A DNA stretch of 64,000 nt from Pseudomonas yangonensis (GTDB taxonomy: Bacteria > Pseudomonadota > Gammaproteobacteria > Pseudomonadales > Pseudomonadaceae): the NCBI RefSeq assembly GCF_009932725.1, contig NZ_BLJU01000002.1:558001-622000 (forward strand), given 5' to 3'. The notes below the pieces were generated by a model that was given only the letters and a program-made list of their open reading frames with translations, was not told the DNA's origin and made no database searches. Shown here piece by piece: positions 1-10,254 of the stretch (positions are counted from its first letter, which is position 1; every line of letters begins with the position of its first letter). A program made the position numbers and the translations under genes.

Positions 1-1
1 A

Positions 2-532
2 CAGCCCTGCCAGCCGCTGCGCATCCTGCAGGCCGCACCTTTGCCGCAGTATCCCGCTGTGCACGCCGATCAGGGCGTGCGTCTGTTCCCCTGCGTGACA
101 CGTCTGGCCGAGCAGCCCTTGCTGGCCGGTCTCAAACATCTCAACCGTCTGGAGCAGGTGCTGGCGCGTGCCGAGTGGCAGGACGCCGAGTGTGCCGAGG
201 GGCTGATGCGTGACAGCCATGGCCGGGTCATCGAAGGCGTGTACAGCAACCTGTTTCTGGTCATCGACGGCGGGCTGGTGACGGCCGATCTGTCGCGCTG
301 TGGCGTGGCGGGGGTGATGCGTGCGGAGATTCTGCAGCAGGCGCAGATGCTTGGGCTGGCCATCGAGTTACGCGATATTTCATTGGAAGAACTGCTGAGT
401 GCCGATGAAGTCTTTCTCTGCAACAGCCTTTACGGCATCTGGCCTGTACGGGCGCTGCAAGAGCGACACTGGTCGGTCGGGCCGCTCACCCGTAAACTGC
501 AGGCCATCGTCTGCGACCTACTGAGTAAATAA
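2..532 (+). CDS. pabC: Aminodeoxychorismate lyase PabC, 5' end cut off by window
   Basis: PLP-dependent lyase that splits 4-amino-4-deoxychorismate into p-aminobenzoate and pyruvate for folate synthesis in the cytoplasm. The frame is open back to base 2 and 176 residues are visible, against about 270 for the family, so roughly the first third is missing. The visible stretch GLKHLNRLEQVLA carries the Lys that binds PLP in this fold-type IV family (residue 45 of the fragment). EGVYSNLFLV corresponds to the cofactor phosphate-binding segment. mltG follows 3 bases later, as in P. aeruginosa, which supports the assignment over a branched-chain or D-amino-acid aminotransferase of the same fold. Confidence 0.93.
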   Translation, partial: QPCQPLRILQAAPLPQYPAVHADQGVRLFPCVTRLAEQPLLAGLKHLNRLEQVLARAEWQDAECAEGLMRDSHGRVIEGVYSNLFLVIDGGLVTADLSRCGVAGVMRAEILQQAQMLGLAIELRDISLEELLSADEVFLCNSLYGIWPVRALQERHWSVGPLTRKLQAIVCDLLSK

Positions 533-535
533 CTG

Positions 536-1591
536 GTGCTACGCAAGATCTTGTTGCTGCTCGAGTGCGGTGTGCTGCTGGCTGCGCTGCTGGTGGTAGG
601 GGCCGCCTGGCAGCAGCACAGAGCGCTGGAACAGCCTCTGCATCTGACTGAAGAAATGCTTCTGGAAGTGCCGTCCGGCGCTACGCCGAGCGGCCTGCTC
701 AATCGTCTGCAAGCCGACGGCGTGATCGACAACGCTTTCTGGCTGCGCCTTTACTGGCGTTTCAATCTGCGTGCTCCGGCCATGCACAGCGGCGAATACC
801 GCCTGCTGCCCGAGCACAGCGCGCGGGACATGCTCGGCCTGTGGCAGCGCGGCGAAGTGGTGCAGTACAGCCTGACGCTGGTCGAGGGCTGGAACTTCCG
901 CCAGGTGCGTGCGGCCCTGGGGCGTCAGGAGCGCCTGGAGCAGCGTCTGGCCGATCTCACCGATGCCCAGCTGATGGAACGTCTGGGGCTGGCCGGACAG
1001 AATCCGGAAGGGCGCTTCTTTCCCGACACCTACCGCTATGTGCGCGGCATGAGCGACGAAGACCTGCTTAAGCAGGCCAATGCTCGCCTTGAAGCCGTGC
1101 TTGCCGAAGAGTGGCAGAAGCGCGCCGAGGGTTTGCCCTACCGCGAGCCGTACGAGGCACTGATCATGGCCTCCATGATCGAGAAGGAAACCGGCGTGCC
1201 CGAGGAACGCGGCGAAATCGCAGGTGTGTTCGTCCGCCGTCTGCGCATGGGCATGCGTCTGCAGACCGACCCTACTGTGATCTACGGCATGGGCGAGCGC
1301 TACAACGGTCGTATCACTCGTGCAGACCTGCGCACGCCGACGCCCTACAATACCTACACCATCGACGGCATGCCGCCGACGCCGATCGCCATGGTCGGGC
1401 GTGAGGCCATTCACGCCGCGCTCAACCCGCTCGATGGCACCACCCTGTATTTTGTCGCGCGAGGCGACGGCAGCCATGTGTTCTCCAACACCCTGGATGA
1501 GCACAACCGCGCCGTGCGCGAATACCAGCTCAAGCGTCGCGCCGACTACCGCTCCAGCCCCGCGCCTCGCGCGGCGGCCGAAACTGAATAA
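536..1591 (+). CDS. mltG: Endolytic murein transglycosylase MltG (YceG)
   Basis: Inner-membrane endolytic transglycosylase that cuts nascent glycan strands and is thought to set their length. The protein has 351 residues and starts at a GTG 3 bases after pabC. An N-terminal hydrophobic anchor (about residues 5-24) is followed by a periplasmic YceG domain. The motif MASMIEKETG places the conserved catalytic Glu at residue 216. Downstream motifs typical of the family (LQTDPTVIYG, TPYNTY, GLPPTPI-like GMPPTPIAM) are present. It sits between pabC and tmk in the conserved pabC-mltG-tmk-holB-pilZ-tatD cluster and is probably co-transcribed with them. The GTG start is supported by the short gap and the anchor position. 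Confidence 0.95.
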   Translation: MLRKILLLLECGVLLAALLVVGAAWQQHRALEQPLHLTEEMLLEVPSGATPSGLLNRLQADGVIDNAFWLRLYWRFNLRAPAMHSGEYRLLPEHSARDMLGLWQRGEVVQYSLTLVEGWNFRQVRAALGRQERLEQRLADLTDAQLMERLGLAGQNPEGRFFPDTYRYVRGMSDEDLLKQANARLEAVLAEEWQKRAEGLPYREPYEALIMASMIEKETGVPEERGEIAGVFVRRLRMGMRLQTDPTVIYGMGERYNGRITRADLRTPTPYNTYTIDGMPPTPIAMVGREAIHAALNPLDGTTLYFVARGDGSHVFSNTLDEHNRAVREYQLKRRADYRSSPAPRAAAETE

Positions 1592-3218
<1,627 letters not shown>

Positions 3219-3344
3219 CCGAGGTCGCATCGGGATTCGGCAAGGCGTCACATTCTGCTGGCTGCGTGCCACCCGGTGGTTTGCGCCGGAGTATGAACAG
3301 GCCCTAGAATCAAGCATTAAGCAATAAACGCCAGGAATGCGCTG

Positions 3345-3701
3345 ATGAGCCTGCCACCCAATCTGGGGCCCCGTAACGGAATTCTGTCCCTGACCATCAA
3401 GGACAAGTCCGTGCTGTACGCGGCCTACATGCCTTTCATCAAGAACGGCGGGCTCTTTATTCCCACCAACAAGAGCTACAAGCTCGGTGATGAAGTGTTC
3501 ATGCTGCTCAACCTGATGGACGAGCCGGAGAAGATCCCGGTGGCCGGCAAGGTGGTGTGGATCACTCCGAAAGGCGCTCAGGGCAACCGCGCCGCCGGTG
3601 TCGGCGTACAGTTCAACGATGGTGACAACACCGCGCGCAACAAGATCGAGACCTACCTGGCCGGCGCGCTGAAATCCGACCGCCCGACGCACACCATGTA
3701 A
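3345..3701 (+). CDS. pilZ: Type IV pilus assembly protein PilZ
   Basis: Small cytoplasmic protein needed for type IV pilus biogenesis and twitching, acting with PilB and FimX in studied pseudomonads and xanthomonads. The protein has 118 residues and a single PilZ domain. The family founder lacks the N-terminal RxxxR c-di-GMP-binding motif, and this copy also lacks it: its N-terminus reads LGPRNGILSLTIKDK and only the DGDN-type loop near the C-terminus is seen. It therefore probably does not bind c-di-GMP itself. The position after holB matches P. aeruginosa. The start ATG at 3345 follows an A-rich segment with a modest AGGAA ribosome-binding site. Confidence 0.94.
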   Translation: MSLPPNLGPRNGILSLTIKDKSVLYAAYMPFIKNGGLFIPTNKSYKLGDEVFMLLNLMDEPEKIPVAGKVVWITPKGAQGNRAAGVGVQFNDGDNTARNKIETYLAGALKSDRPTHTM

Positions 3702-3815
3702 TGCGCTGGCCGCGAGCGAACTCCCCTCGCGGTCAAAGCATCTCCCTCTGAACGTCCAGGCACCTGCCTCTTTCGATTACAATTCGGGTTTTCCCTTTGC
3801 CCGAGTTTTCCCGCT

Positions 3816-4598
3816 GTGCTGATCGACTCCCATTGCCACCTTGATCGTCTCGACCTCGCTGCCCATGGCGGTTCGCTGGATGCTGCCCTGGATGCGGCGC
3901 GTGCCGTCGGCGTCGGCCATTTTCTGTGCATTGGCGTAAGCGCCGACAACGCGGCCACGGTCAAGGGCCTGGCTGAGCGCTACGCGGACGTCGATTGCTC
4001 GGTGGGCGTGCATCCGCTGGACCTCGAGCCAGGCGCGGAGCCGGCGCTGGACTGGCTGCTGGGCGAGCTGGCGCATCCGAAGGTGGTCGCCATCGGTGAG
4101 ACCGGACTGGATTACCACTACGAGCCGGAGTCTGCTGCATTGCAGCAGGCGTCCTTCCGTCTGCATCTGGAAGCGGCGCGCATCACCGGCAAACCGGTGA
4201 TCGTGCATACCCGCGAGGCTCGCGCCGATACTCTGGCCCTGCTGCGCGAGGTGGCGCTGCCGCAGGCCGGCGTGCTGCACTGCTTCACCGAAGACTGGGA
4301 GATGGCCAAGGCCGCGCTGGACATCGGTTTCTATATTTCCCTGTCCGGTATCGTTACCTTCCGCAATGCCGAGGCGCTGCGCGAGGTCGCCCGCCAGGTA
4401 CCGGCCGACCGCCTGCTGGTGGAAACCGACTCGCCTTACCTGGCGCCCGTGCCGCATCGCGGCAAGCCCAATCTGCCGCAATACGTTCGGGAAGTGGCTG
4501 AATACCTGGCGGTGCTGCGTGGCGTCAGTTACGAGACCCTGGCCGAGCAGACCTCGAGCAACTTCAAGCGCCTGTTCCCGTTGGCTGGTGTGGCTTGA
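3816..4598 (+). CDS. TatD-family metal-dependent hydrolase (YcfH-like)
   Basis: Metal-dependent hydrolase of the TatD DNase / YcfH family, with a TIM-barrel amidohydrolase fold. Homologues have 3'-5' exonuclease activity, but the physiological substrate of this paralogue is not established. The protein has 260 residues. Metal ligands are visible: H6 and H8 in DSHCHLD, Glu in AIGETGLDYHY, His in VIVHTREA, His in VLHCFTED and Asp in VETDSPYLAP. The start is a GTG at 3816, chosen because the HxH motif then sits at the very N-terminus as in the family. It follows pilZ, as in P. aeruginosa. Confidence 0.92.
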   Translation: MLIDSHCHLDRLDLAAHGGSLDAALDAARAVGVGHFLCIGVSADNAATVKGLAERYADVDCSVGVHPLDLEPGAEPALDWLLGELAHPKVVAIGETGLDYHYEPESAALQQASFRLHLEAARITGKPVIVHTREARADTLALLREVALPQAGVLHCFTEDWEMAKAALDIGFYISLSGIVTFRNAEALREVARQVPADRLLVETDSPYLAPVPHRGKPNLPQYVREVAEYLAVLRGVSYETLAEQTSSNFKRLFPLAGVA

Positions 4599-4607
4599 AA
4601 CTATGGC

Positions 4608-4666
4608 GTAGCCCGGATGCAATCCGGGGACATCGGTAGATATTTCCCGGATTGCATCCGGGCTAC
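4608..4666. repeat. Palindromic repeat, 'GTAGCCCGGATG' family
   Basis: Inverted repeat with arms reading GTAGCCCGGATGCAATCCGG and its complement, separated by a short AT-rich spacer. A second copy occurs at 47258-47314. Both lie just after a convergent or terminal gene end, as expected of REP/BIME-like intergenic repeats found in the P. mendocina and P. stutzeri groups. It may also act as a bidirectional hairpin after tatD. Confidence 0.8.
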
Positions 4667-4693
4667 GATTAGCGCCTCTACCAATCGCCAGGC

Positions 4694-4813
4694 AAAAAAA
4701 ACCCGGACTCTGGGGGATGAATCCGGGTTAAGACCATTAGGAGTAAATCAAGGTACGCGGTCCACGGTACCTTGGCTGGCGGGGCACTTGGGGGGAGATG
4801 CCGCACACCAGTA
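4694..4813 (-). ncRNA. rgsA: RgsA small regulatory RNA
   Basis: RgsA is an RpoS- and GacA-dependent small RNA of about 120 nt, encoded in P. aeruginosa next to the tatD-like gene. The location here is the same. On the minus strand a strong intrinsic terminator is visible: stem AACCCGGA/TCCGGGTT (4700-4729) followed by eight U (4694-4701). A sigma-S-like -10 element CAATACT lies at 4820-4826. Initiation 7 bases downstream (about 4813) and termination at 4694 give about 120 nt, the expected size. The 5' end was inferred, not mapped. A GUACC/GGUACC-rich hairpin lies in the middle. Confidence 0.8.
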
Positions 4814-4903
4814 AGTTCCAGTATTGGTCATGTTGGGCGAGCGTCCAGGCAAAATCGTGTGTTTTTTAAACAGATTTGGAATACCGCGGTCGCTGTTGAG
4901 TCC

Positions 4904-6037
4904 TCACCCTTTTGCCAGCTGGGCTAGAAGCTCCAGCGTTTCGTCGATTACCTGCTCCTGGGTGTAGAAGTGCGGTGACAGGCGGACCCCGGGCCCGCGC
5001 TGCACACAGATCACCTGTTCTTCGCGCAGGCGCTGATACAACGCAGCATTGTCCCGGCCCGCCAGGCTGAAGTTGAGGATGCCGGCGCGGCGTTGCGTAT
5101 CCAGCGGACTGTGCAGCGTAGCGCCGGGTAACCTGGCTATGCCGTCGGTCAATTGCCGCACACGTTCCTCCAGCAAGGCGCCGACGCGCTCCATGCCCAC
5201 TTCCTCGAGCAGCGCCAGGCTCGCTTCCAGGGCGAAGGCGCCGAGCATGTTCGGGCTACCGCATTCGAAGCGCCGGGCGCTCCGTGCCGGTTGCCAGTCC
5301 TGGCGGGTGTAGTCGCCAGCATGCTCCAGCATATGCCAGCCGTATTCGTGCAGCTGCAACTGATCACGCACGGCGGTGCGGCAATAGAACACGCCGAGAC
5401 CTTCTGGGCCGAGCATCCATTTGTGGCCATCGGCCATGGCGAAATCACAGTCGTAAGCCTGCACGTCGAAGGGCAGGGCGCCCAGCTGCTGGATGGCATC
5501 CACGCAGAACAGCACGCCGTGCTGACGGCAGCCGCGGCCGAGGCGCGACAAATCCAGGCGCAGGCCGCTGGCGAACTGCACGGCGCTGACAGACAGCAAG
5601 CGTGTACGTGGGGTGAAGGCTGCGAGCAGCGCTGCTTCCGGGTCATCACCCTTGAGGCTGACTTCGATCACCTCCACGCCCTGGGTTGCCAGCGCCAGCC
5701 AGACGATGCGGTTGGAGGGGAATTCCTCGTCACTGATGATTACCTGGTCGCCGGGGCGCCAATCCAGACCGAAGGCCACGAACGACAGCGCTTCTGACGT
5801 GTTCTTGACCAGAGCGATATCGCCGGTGCTTGGCGCGTTCAGCAAGCGCATCAGGCGTTCGCGCAGACTACGCTCCAGTTTCAGCCAGTCGGGATAATCA
5901 CGCGCCCCGCTGGTCACGTTCGCTTCCGAGAACCGGCGCACCGCTTCGGCACTGCGTTTCGGCCAGGGGGCAACCGCGGCATGGTTCAGATAACGCAATC
6001 CACTTTCTTGGGGAAACTCATCATGAAACACGTACAT
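4904..6037 (-). CDS. Class V aminotransferase-fold PLP enzyme (selenocysteine lyase/cysteine desulfurase-like)
   Basis: PLP enzyme of fold type I, class V aminotransferase family (COG0520-like). The substrate is unknown. The protein has 377 residues. The PLP-binding Lys is K206 in ADGHKWMLGPEGLGVFY and the Asp that contacts the pyridine nitrogen is D180 in CVDAIQQLG. TSEALSFVAFG and HAAVAPWPK match the N-terminal cofactor region. No mobile catalytic Cys loop of IscS/SufS type is evident, so a cysteine desulfurase role is unlikely; an aminotransferase or kynureninase-like lyase is possible. It ends about 90 bases from the rgsA promoter and starts about 75 bases from the divergent tetR gene. 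Confidence 0.85.
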   Translation of the reverse strand: MYVFHDEFPQESGLRYLNHAAVAPWPKRSAEAVRRFSEANVTSGARDYPDWLKLERSLRERLMRLLNAPSTGDIALVKNTSEALSFVAFGLDWRPGDQVIISDEEFPSNRIVWLALATQGVEVIEVSLKGDDPEAALLAAFTPRTRLLSVSAVQFASGLRLDLSRLGRGCRQHGVLFCVDAIQQLGALPFDVQAYDCDFAMADGHKWMLGPEGLGVFYCRTAVRDQLQLHEYGWHMLEHAGDYTRQDWQPARSARRFECGSPNMLGAFALEASLALLEEVGMERVGALLEERVRQLTDGIARLPGATLHSPLDTQRRAGILNFSLAGRDNAALYQRLREEQVICVQRGPGVRLSPHFYTQEQVIDETLELLAQLAKG

Positions 6038-6112
6038 GGTCGGATGATCCGTGCAATTTGGCTACATTTGGGCATAATAGGCGGCTTCGATTTTTGACCC
6101 CGCAGTCCCTTT

Positions 6113-6733
6113 ATGCAGAAAGAACCCCGTAAGGTCCGCGAATTCCGTCGCCGCGAGCAAGAAATTCTCGACACCGCGCTGAAACTCTTCCTCGAACAAG
6201 GAGAAGACAGCGTCACCGTCGAGATGATCGCTGATGCGGTTGGTATCGGCAAAGGCACTATTTACAAGCACTTCAAGTCCAAGGCGGAGATCTACCTGCG
6301 CCTGATGCTCGATTACGAGCGCGATCTGAACGAGCTGCTGCATTCGGCTGATGTGGATCGCGACAAGGAAGCGCTGTCGCGTGCCTACTTCGAATTCCGC
6401 ATGCGCGATCCGCAGCGCTATCGCCTGTTCGACCGCCTGGAAGAGAAGGTGGTCAAGGGCAATCAGGTGCCGGAGATGGTCGAGCAGCTGCACAAGATCC
6501 GCGCCTCCAACTTCGAGCGCCTGACCCAGCTGATCAAGGGGCGCATCGCCGAAGGCAAGCTGGAAGACGTGCCGCCGTACTTCCATTACTGCGCCGCCTG
6601 GGCGCTGGTTCACGGCGCAGTAGCGTTGTACCACTCGCCGTTCTGGAGCAACGTGCTCGAGGATCAGGAAGGCTTCTTCCAGTTCCTCATGGACATCGGC
6701 GTGCGCATGGGTAACAAGCGCAAGCGCGACTGA
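6113..6733 (+). CDS. TetR-family transcriptional regulator
   Basis: TetR/AcrR-type DNA-binding repressor of 206 residues. The N-terminal helix-turn-helix spans about residues 17-63, with VTVEMIADAVGIGKGTIYKHF as the core. The C-terminal all-helical domain is a ligand-binding or dimerisation region of unknown specificity. It corresponds in position to PA2957 of P. aeruginosa. It is divergent from the class V aminotransferase gene, with only about 75 bases between the starts, so it may control that gene and itself; this is inference from position. The start ATG at 6113 has no strong Shine-Dalgarno sequence. Confidence 0.9.
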   Translation: MQKEPRKVREFRRREQEILDTALKLFLEQGEDSVTVEMIADAVGIGKGTIYKHFKSKAEIYLRLMLDYERDLNELLHSADVDRDKEALSRAYFEFRMRDPQRYRLFDRLEEKVVKGNQVPEMVEQLHKIRASNFERLTQLIKGRIAEGKLEDVPPYFHYCAAWALVHGAVALYHSPFWSNVLEDQEGFFQFLMDIGVRMGNKRKRD

Positions 6734-6866
6734 GCCGGCGCGGGGCGCCGTGCCGAGGCGACACTGACCTGCGGCAAATGCGACCCCGCTCATTCAGCCG
6801 GCCGATGGTCCATGTGCCACGGCCGGTTACGGCGATATACTCCAGTCATCCTGCTTGGAGTACGCC

Positions 6867-7835
6867 ATGATCGTTGACCGCCAGGGCAGACGCTTTCGCA
6901 ACCTTCGCGTCAGCCTGACCGCCGCCTGCAATTACGCCTGCATCTACTGCGTGCCGAACGGCAAGCGCCTGGTCGCCGCTCAGGACGAACTCTCCGCTGA
7001 CGCCATGGCACGCGGTGTTGCCTACCTGATCGAAGCAGCCGGCATCGAACGTCTGCGTATCACCGGTGGCGAACCGCTGGTGAGCACGCGCCTGGAGCCT
7101 TTCCTGCACCAGGTCAGCCAGCTCGGCCTCGATGACATCAGCCTGACCACCAACGGTCAGTTGCTCGAGCGCAAACTGCCGGTGCTGGTCGAATGCGGTA
7201 TCCGTCGCTTGAACGTTTCCCTCGATACCCTCGATGCCGAGGCTTTTCGCGGCATCGCCCGTGGCGGGGACCTGGCTACCGTGTTGGCTGGCATGGAAGC
7301 AGCGCGTGATGCCGGGATGAAGATCAAGGTCAATATGGTGCCGTTGCGTGGGCAGAACCTCGACCAGGTGCTGCCGCTGCTCGACTATTGCCTGGAACGC
7401 GGCTTCGAGTTGCGCTTCATCGAGTTGATGCGCATGGGCCACCTCGCACGTGACCCCAACACCTTCAATCAGCAGTTCGTCGGCATGCCCGAGCTGCTGG
7501 AACTGATAGGGGGTCGTCACCAGTATGTCCAGGCCAGCGCTCCGGTGGATGCCACCGCGCTGCGCTACGCCATTCCCGGCGTGGGGCACTTCGGTGTGAT
7601 CGCCAATGAAAGCGTACCGTTCTGCCGGACCTGTTCGCGCCTGCGCCTGTCCTCCACCGGCTGGCTGCATGGCTGCCTGTCGTCGAGCAACCGCCATTTC
7701 GTCGGCGACCTGCTGGACAAGCCGCGCCACCAGGCCCTGCCAGCGCTGCAGCGTCTATTGGTCAAGGCGCTGGGTGACAAACAGGACCTGGCTTTTTCCG
7801 GTGGCGTGACGGTGATGAAGATCATCGGCGGCTGA
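6867..7835 (+). CDS. moaA: GTP 3',8-cyclase MoaA (molybdopterin synthesis)
   Basis: Radical SAM enzyme that, with MoaC, makes cyclic pyranopterin monophosphate from GTP for molybdenum cofactor. The ATG at 6867 is chosen because TTGGAG lies 6 bases upstream; an in-frame TTG at 6855 would use this ribosome-binding site as codons. The protein has 322 residues. N-terminal [4Fe-4S] cysteines are C21, C25 and C28 (CNYACIYC). C-terminal cluster cysteines are C253, C256 and C270 (CRTCSRL...GC). The protein ends in GG, as functional MoaA does. No other moa genes are adjacent, so it may be one of several moaA paralogues common in Pseudomonas. Confidence 0.9.
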   Translation: MIVDRQGRRFRNLRVSLTAACNYACIYCVPNGKRLVAAQDELSADAMARGVAYLIEAAGIERLRITGGEPLVSTRLEPFLHQVSQLGLDDISLTTNGQLLERKLPVLVECGIRRLNVSLDTLDAEAFRGIARGGDLATVLAGMEAARDAGMKIKVNMVPLRGQNLDQVLPLLDYCLERGFELRFIELMRMGHLARDPNTFNQQFVGMPELLELIGGRHQYVQASAPVDATALRYAIPGVGHFGVIANESVPFCRTCSRLRLSSTGWLHGCLSSSNRHFVGDLLDKPRHQALPALQRLLVKALGDKQDLAFSGGVTVMKIIGG

Positions 7836-7975
7836 GCCGCAGGGCGCGCCATGCACAACGCTGGCGGCAAGACGGCTGGGGCGATGTTCGGCTGCTGCGA
7901 TAGCCCGCGTGGCTCGGCAGTCACGTCCGACCCGGATACACTGCCGGGGCGTCAACCAACCGAGTGTCCTCCCGC

Positions 7976-8869
7976 ATGTCCGCCACCTTTCCCATCGCCT
8001 ACATCGAGCCGGTGTTCCGTCCGCCGAGCGAAGCCCAGTCGTTGGTTTTGCCGGTCACCAATGGCTGCTCCTGGAACCAGTGCACCTTCTGCGAGATGTA
8101 CACCGCACCGCAGAAGAAATTTCGCGCCCGTGACGAGGCGCAGGTGCTGGAGGAGATTCGTCGCGCCGGCGAGCAACTGATCGTCAGCCGCGTATTTCTT
8201 GCCGACGGCGATGCCCTGGTGCTGCCGACCCGGCGTCTGCTGGCCATACTGCAAGCCATACGTGACTACATGCCCGAGGTCCGCAGGGTTTCCAGCTATT
8301 GCCTGCCGCGCAATCTGCGCAAGAAGTCGGTGGAAGAGCTCAGGGAGCTGGCCGATGCCGGGTTGAAGATGGCCTACGTCGGCTGCGAGTCCGGTGATGA
8401 CGAGGTGCTGGCACGAGTCAACAAAGGGGAAACCTTCGACTCCAGCCTCGCCGCTCTGGACAAGCTCGGCCAGGCCGGCATCATCCGCTCGGTAATGATT
8501 CTCAACGGGCTGGGCGGCCAGGCGCTCAGCGATCAGCACGCCGACAATTCCGCGCGCCTGATGAACGAAGCTCAACCCGAGTACCTGTCCACCCTGGTGG
8601 TCAGTTTCCCCATGGGCGAGGCGCGCTTTCGCCAGCAGTTCGCCGATTACCAGCCGCTGACGCAGTTGCAGCTGTTCGCCGAAGTCGAGCGGTTGCTGCA
8701 GGGGCTGGAGCTGCAACAGACGGTGTTTCGCAGCGATCACGCCTCCAATTATCTGGTGCTCAAGGGCAACCTGGGGCGCGACAAGGAACGTCTTCTGGCC
8801 CAGGTGCGCAGCGCCATCGAGCGACCGCAGCAGGCGAACCTGCGTCAGGAGTGGCAGCGCGGGCTTTAA
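7976..8869 (+). CDS. Radical SAM protein of unknown function (COG1032-like)
   Basis: Radical SAM enzyme of about 297 residues, substrate unknown. The cluster-binding cysteines are C31, C36 and C39 in TNGCSWNQCTFCEMY, a CX4CX2C spacing instead of the usual CX3CX2C. This is a recognised variant in B12-independent COG1032-type proteins. A GTG at 7964 is an in-frame alternative start, adding four residues. AYVGCESGDDEVLARVNKG matches the beta-strand region that positions SAM in the family. It lies downstream of moaA on the same strand, but the 140-base gap gives no firm evidence of an operon. Confidence 0.85.
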   Translation: MSATFPIAYIEPVFRPPSEAQSLVLPVTNGCSWNQCTFCEMYTAPQKKFRARDEAQVLEEIRRAGEQLIVSRVFLADGDALVLPTRRLLAILQAIRDYMPEVRRVSSYCLPRNLRKKSVEELRELADAGLKMAYVGCESGDDEVLARVNKGETFDSSLAALDKLGQAGIIRSVMILNGLGGQALSDQHADNSARLMNEAQPEYLSTLVVSFPMGEARFRQQFADYQPLTQLQLFAEVERLLQGLELQQTVFRSDHASNYLVLKGNLGRDKERLLAQVRSAIERPQQANLRQEWQRGL

Positions 8870-8942
8870 CAAGGCTGGCGCAAAATCTGCATCTATGCCT
8901 CATTCGCCGGTTTTCCGTCACCGGCACGAGGAGGATTCATTC

Positions 8943-9545
8943 ATGCGTAACCTGCTTCTACTGGTGGCGTTGCTGGGGCTGGCTGGCTGCATGAAGGTCA
9001 GCGATCTGGCCAGTGGCGCCGAGTACCACCTGCGCGATGCCGGTTTTCTCGATCATGGCCGCACCGAGCGCATGGCTTCGCGGCGCCTGCAGCAGGATTC
9101 GTTCATCTATATCGCCCAGGGCCATTTCGTACCGCCGGGCCACGGTTACCCGCGGCCCAACGTGGTGGCCGAGGAAGCCTTCAAGGGCTTCGTCGAATAC
9201 TTCCCGTTGGTGCGCCGTGCCCGTCAGCCTGCAGGCCTGGATGAGGCCATGGCCGAGGCGCGTAGCGCTGGCGCGCACTATCTGTTGTATGCGCGCTTCG
9301 CCTACAGCGATGACCGCATCGGCACTCTGGAAGAATGGGAAGATCAGGAAGCGGTGGACCGGCTCGGTACCGACCGTGCTTCGATCCAGTTGATGCTGAT
9401 CGAAACCAATACCCGATATCTGGTGGATACGGCGCGGATTCGCAGCCGTGGCGGATTCCTGACGTTTTACGATGCCAAACCCCAGGACCTGATCGGGGCG
9501 CCGCTGCATGACTATGCACGCAGCCTGATCGGGCTTGGGCGTTGA
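8943..9545 (+). CDS. DUF4823-type lipoprotein
   Basis: Predicted lipoprotein of 200 residues with no known activity. The signal peptide [16 protein letters not shown] has a clear lipobox with Cys at residue 16, so it should be lipidated and exported, probably to the outer membrane. The ATG at 8943 is preceded by GAGGAGG at 8928-8934; an upstream in-frame ATG (8895) would bury the signal peptide. The mature part resembles the DUF4823 family known mainly in Pseudomonas. The next residue after Cys is Met, not Asp, so no Lol-avoidance signal is present. Confidence 0.85.
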   Translation: MRNLLLLVALLGLAGCMKVSDLASGAEYHLRDAGFLDHGRTERMASRRLQQDSFIYIAQGHFVPPGHGYPRPNVVAEEAFKGFVEYFPLVRRARQPAGLDEAMAEARSAGAHYLLYARFAYSDDRIGTLEEWEDQEAVDRLGTDRASIQLMLIETNTRYLVDTARIRSRGGFLTFYDAKPQDLIGAPLHDYARSLIGLGR

Positions 9546-9618
9546 GCACTGCGCGCGGCTAAAGCGCTGTTCAGGGTGTATCCTCTTCGGTTCGCAGCAA
9601 TCTGAACGAGGAGAGAGC

Positions 9619-10188
9619 ATGAGCGATCCAGGCAAGGCTGGCGACCTGCTGGCGCAGATCCCCAAGGGCGAAGGCAAGGGCCTGCCACCCGTTCACCTGT
9701 GGAACCCGGATTTCTGTGGCGATATCGACATGCGTATCGCCCGTGACGGCACCTGGTATTACCAGGGGACGCCCATTGGCCGCAAACCCATGGTGCGGCT
9801 GTTTTCCACCATCATCCGCCGTGACGGCGACGACTACTTCCTGATCACGCCGGTGGAGAAGGTCGGCATTCAGGTCGAGGATGCGCCCTTCGTGGCCGTG
9901 ACCCTGCAAGTGGAAGGCGAGGGCGAGGCGCAGGTGTTGCGCTTTACCACCAATGTCGAGGATGAGGTGGTGGCCGGCGTCGAACACCCGATCCGTGTAC
10001 AGATCGATCCTGCGACACTCGAACCCTCGCCCTACATTCTGGTGCGGCGTAACCTCGAAGCGCTGATTCACCGCAATGTGTTCTATCAGTTGGTAGAACT
10101 GGCGGTGGAGCGTGAAATTGACGGAGAGCCCTGGTTGGGCGTGTGGAGCAGCGGGCAGTTCTATCCCATAGGGCCATCTCCGGCCTGA
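9619..10188 (+). CDS. DUF1285 domain protein
   Basis: Soluble protein of 189 residues matching the DUF1285 family, whose function is not established. The start ATG at 9619 follows a strong GAGGAGAGAG ribosome-binding site. No signal peptide is seen. Recognisable family features are [19 protein letters not shown] near the N-terminus, [18 protein letters not shown], the [12 protein letters not shown] segment and the C-terminal [14 protein letters not shown]. It lies 73 bases after the DUF4823 gene and before a GNAT gene on the same strand; the three could be co-transcribed, but each has its own ribosome-binding site. Confidence 0.88.
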   Translation: MSDPGKAGDLLAQIPKGEGKGLPPVHLWNPDFCGDIDMRIARDGTWYYQGTPIGRKPMVRLFSTIIRRDGDDYFLITPVEKVGIQVEDAPFVAVTLQVEGEGEAQVLRFTTNVEDEVVAGVEHPIRVQIDPATLEPSPYILVRRNLEALIHRNVFYQLVELAVEREIDGEPWLGVWSSGQFYPIGPSPA

Positions 10189-10254
10189 GAGTGATTGGCT
10201 TGAGCGACTGCGACGGTGCGCGCGGGCACACCACTGGCATGAAGGGAGACGCAA

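Noticed and set aside
4617-4814. Short frame across the repeat and rgsA
   Set aside because: Overlaps a palindromic repeat and the antisense of a small RNA; no sign of coding.
6855-6866. TTG start for moaA at 6855
   Set aside because: The TTG is part of TTGGAG, the ribosome-binding site for the ATG at 6867.
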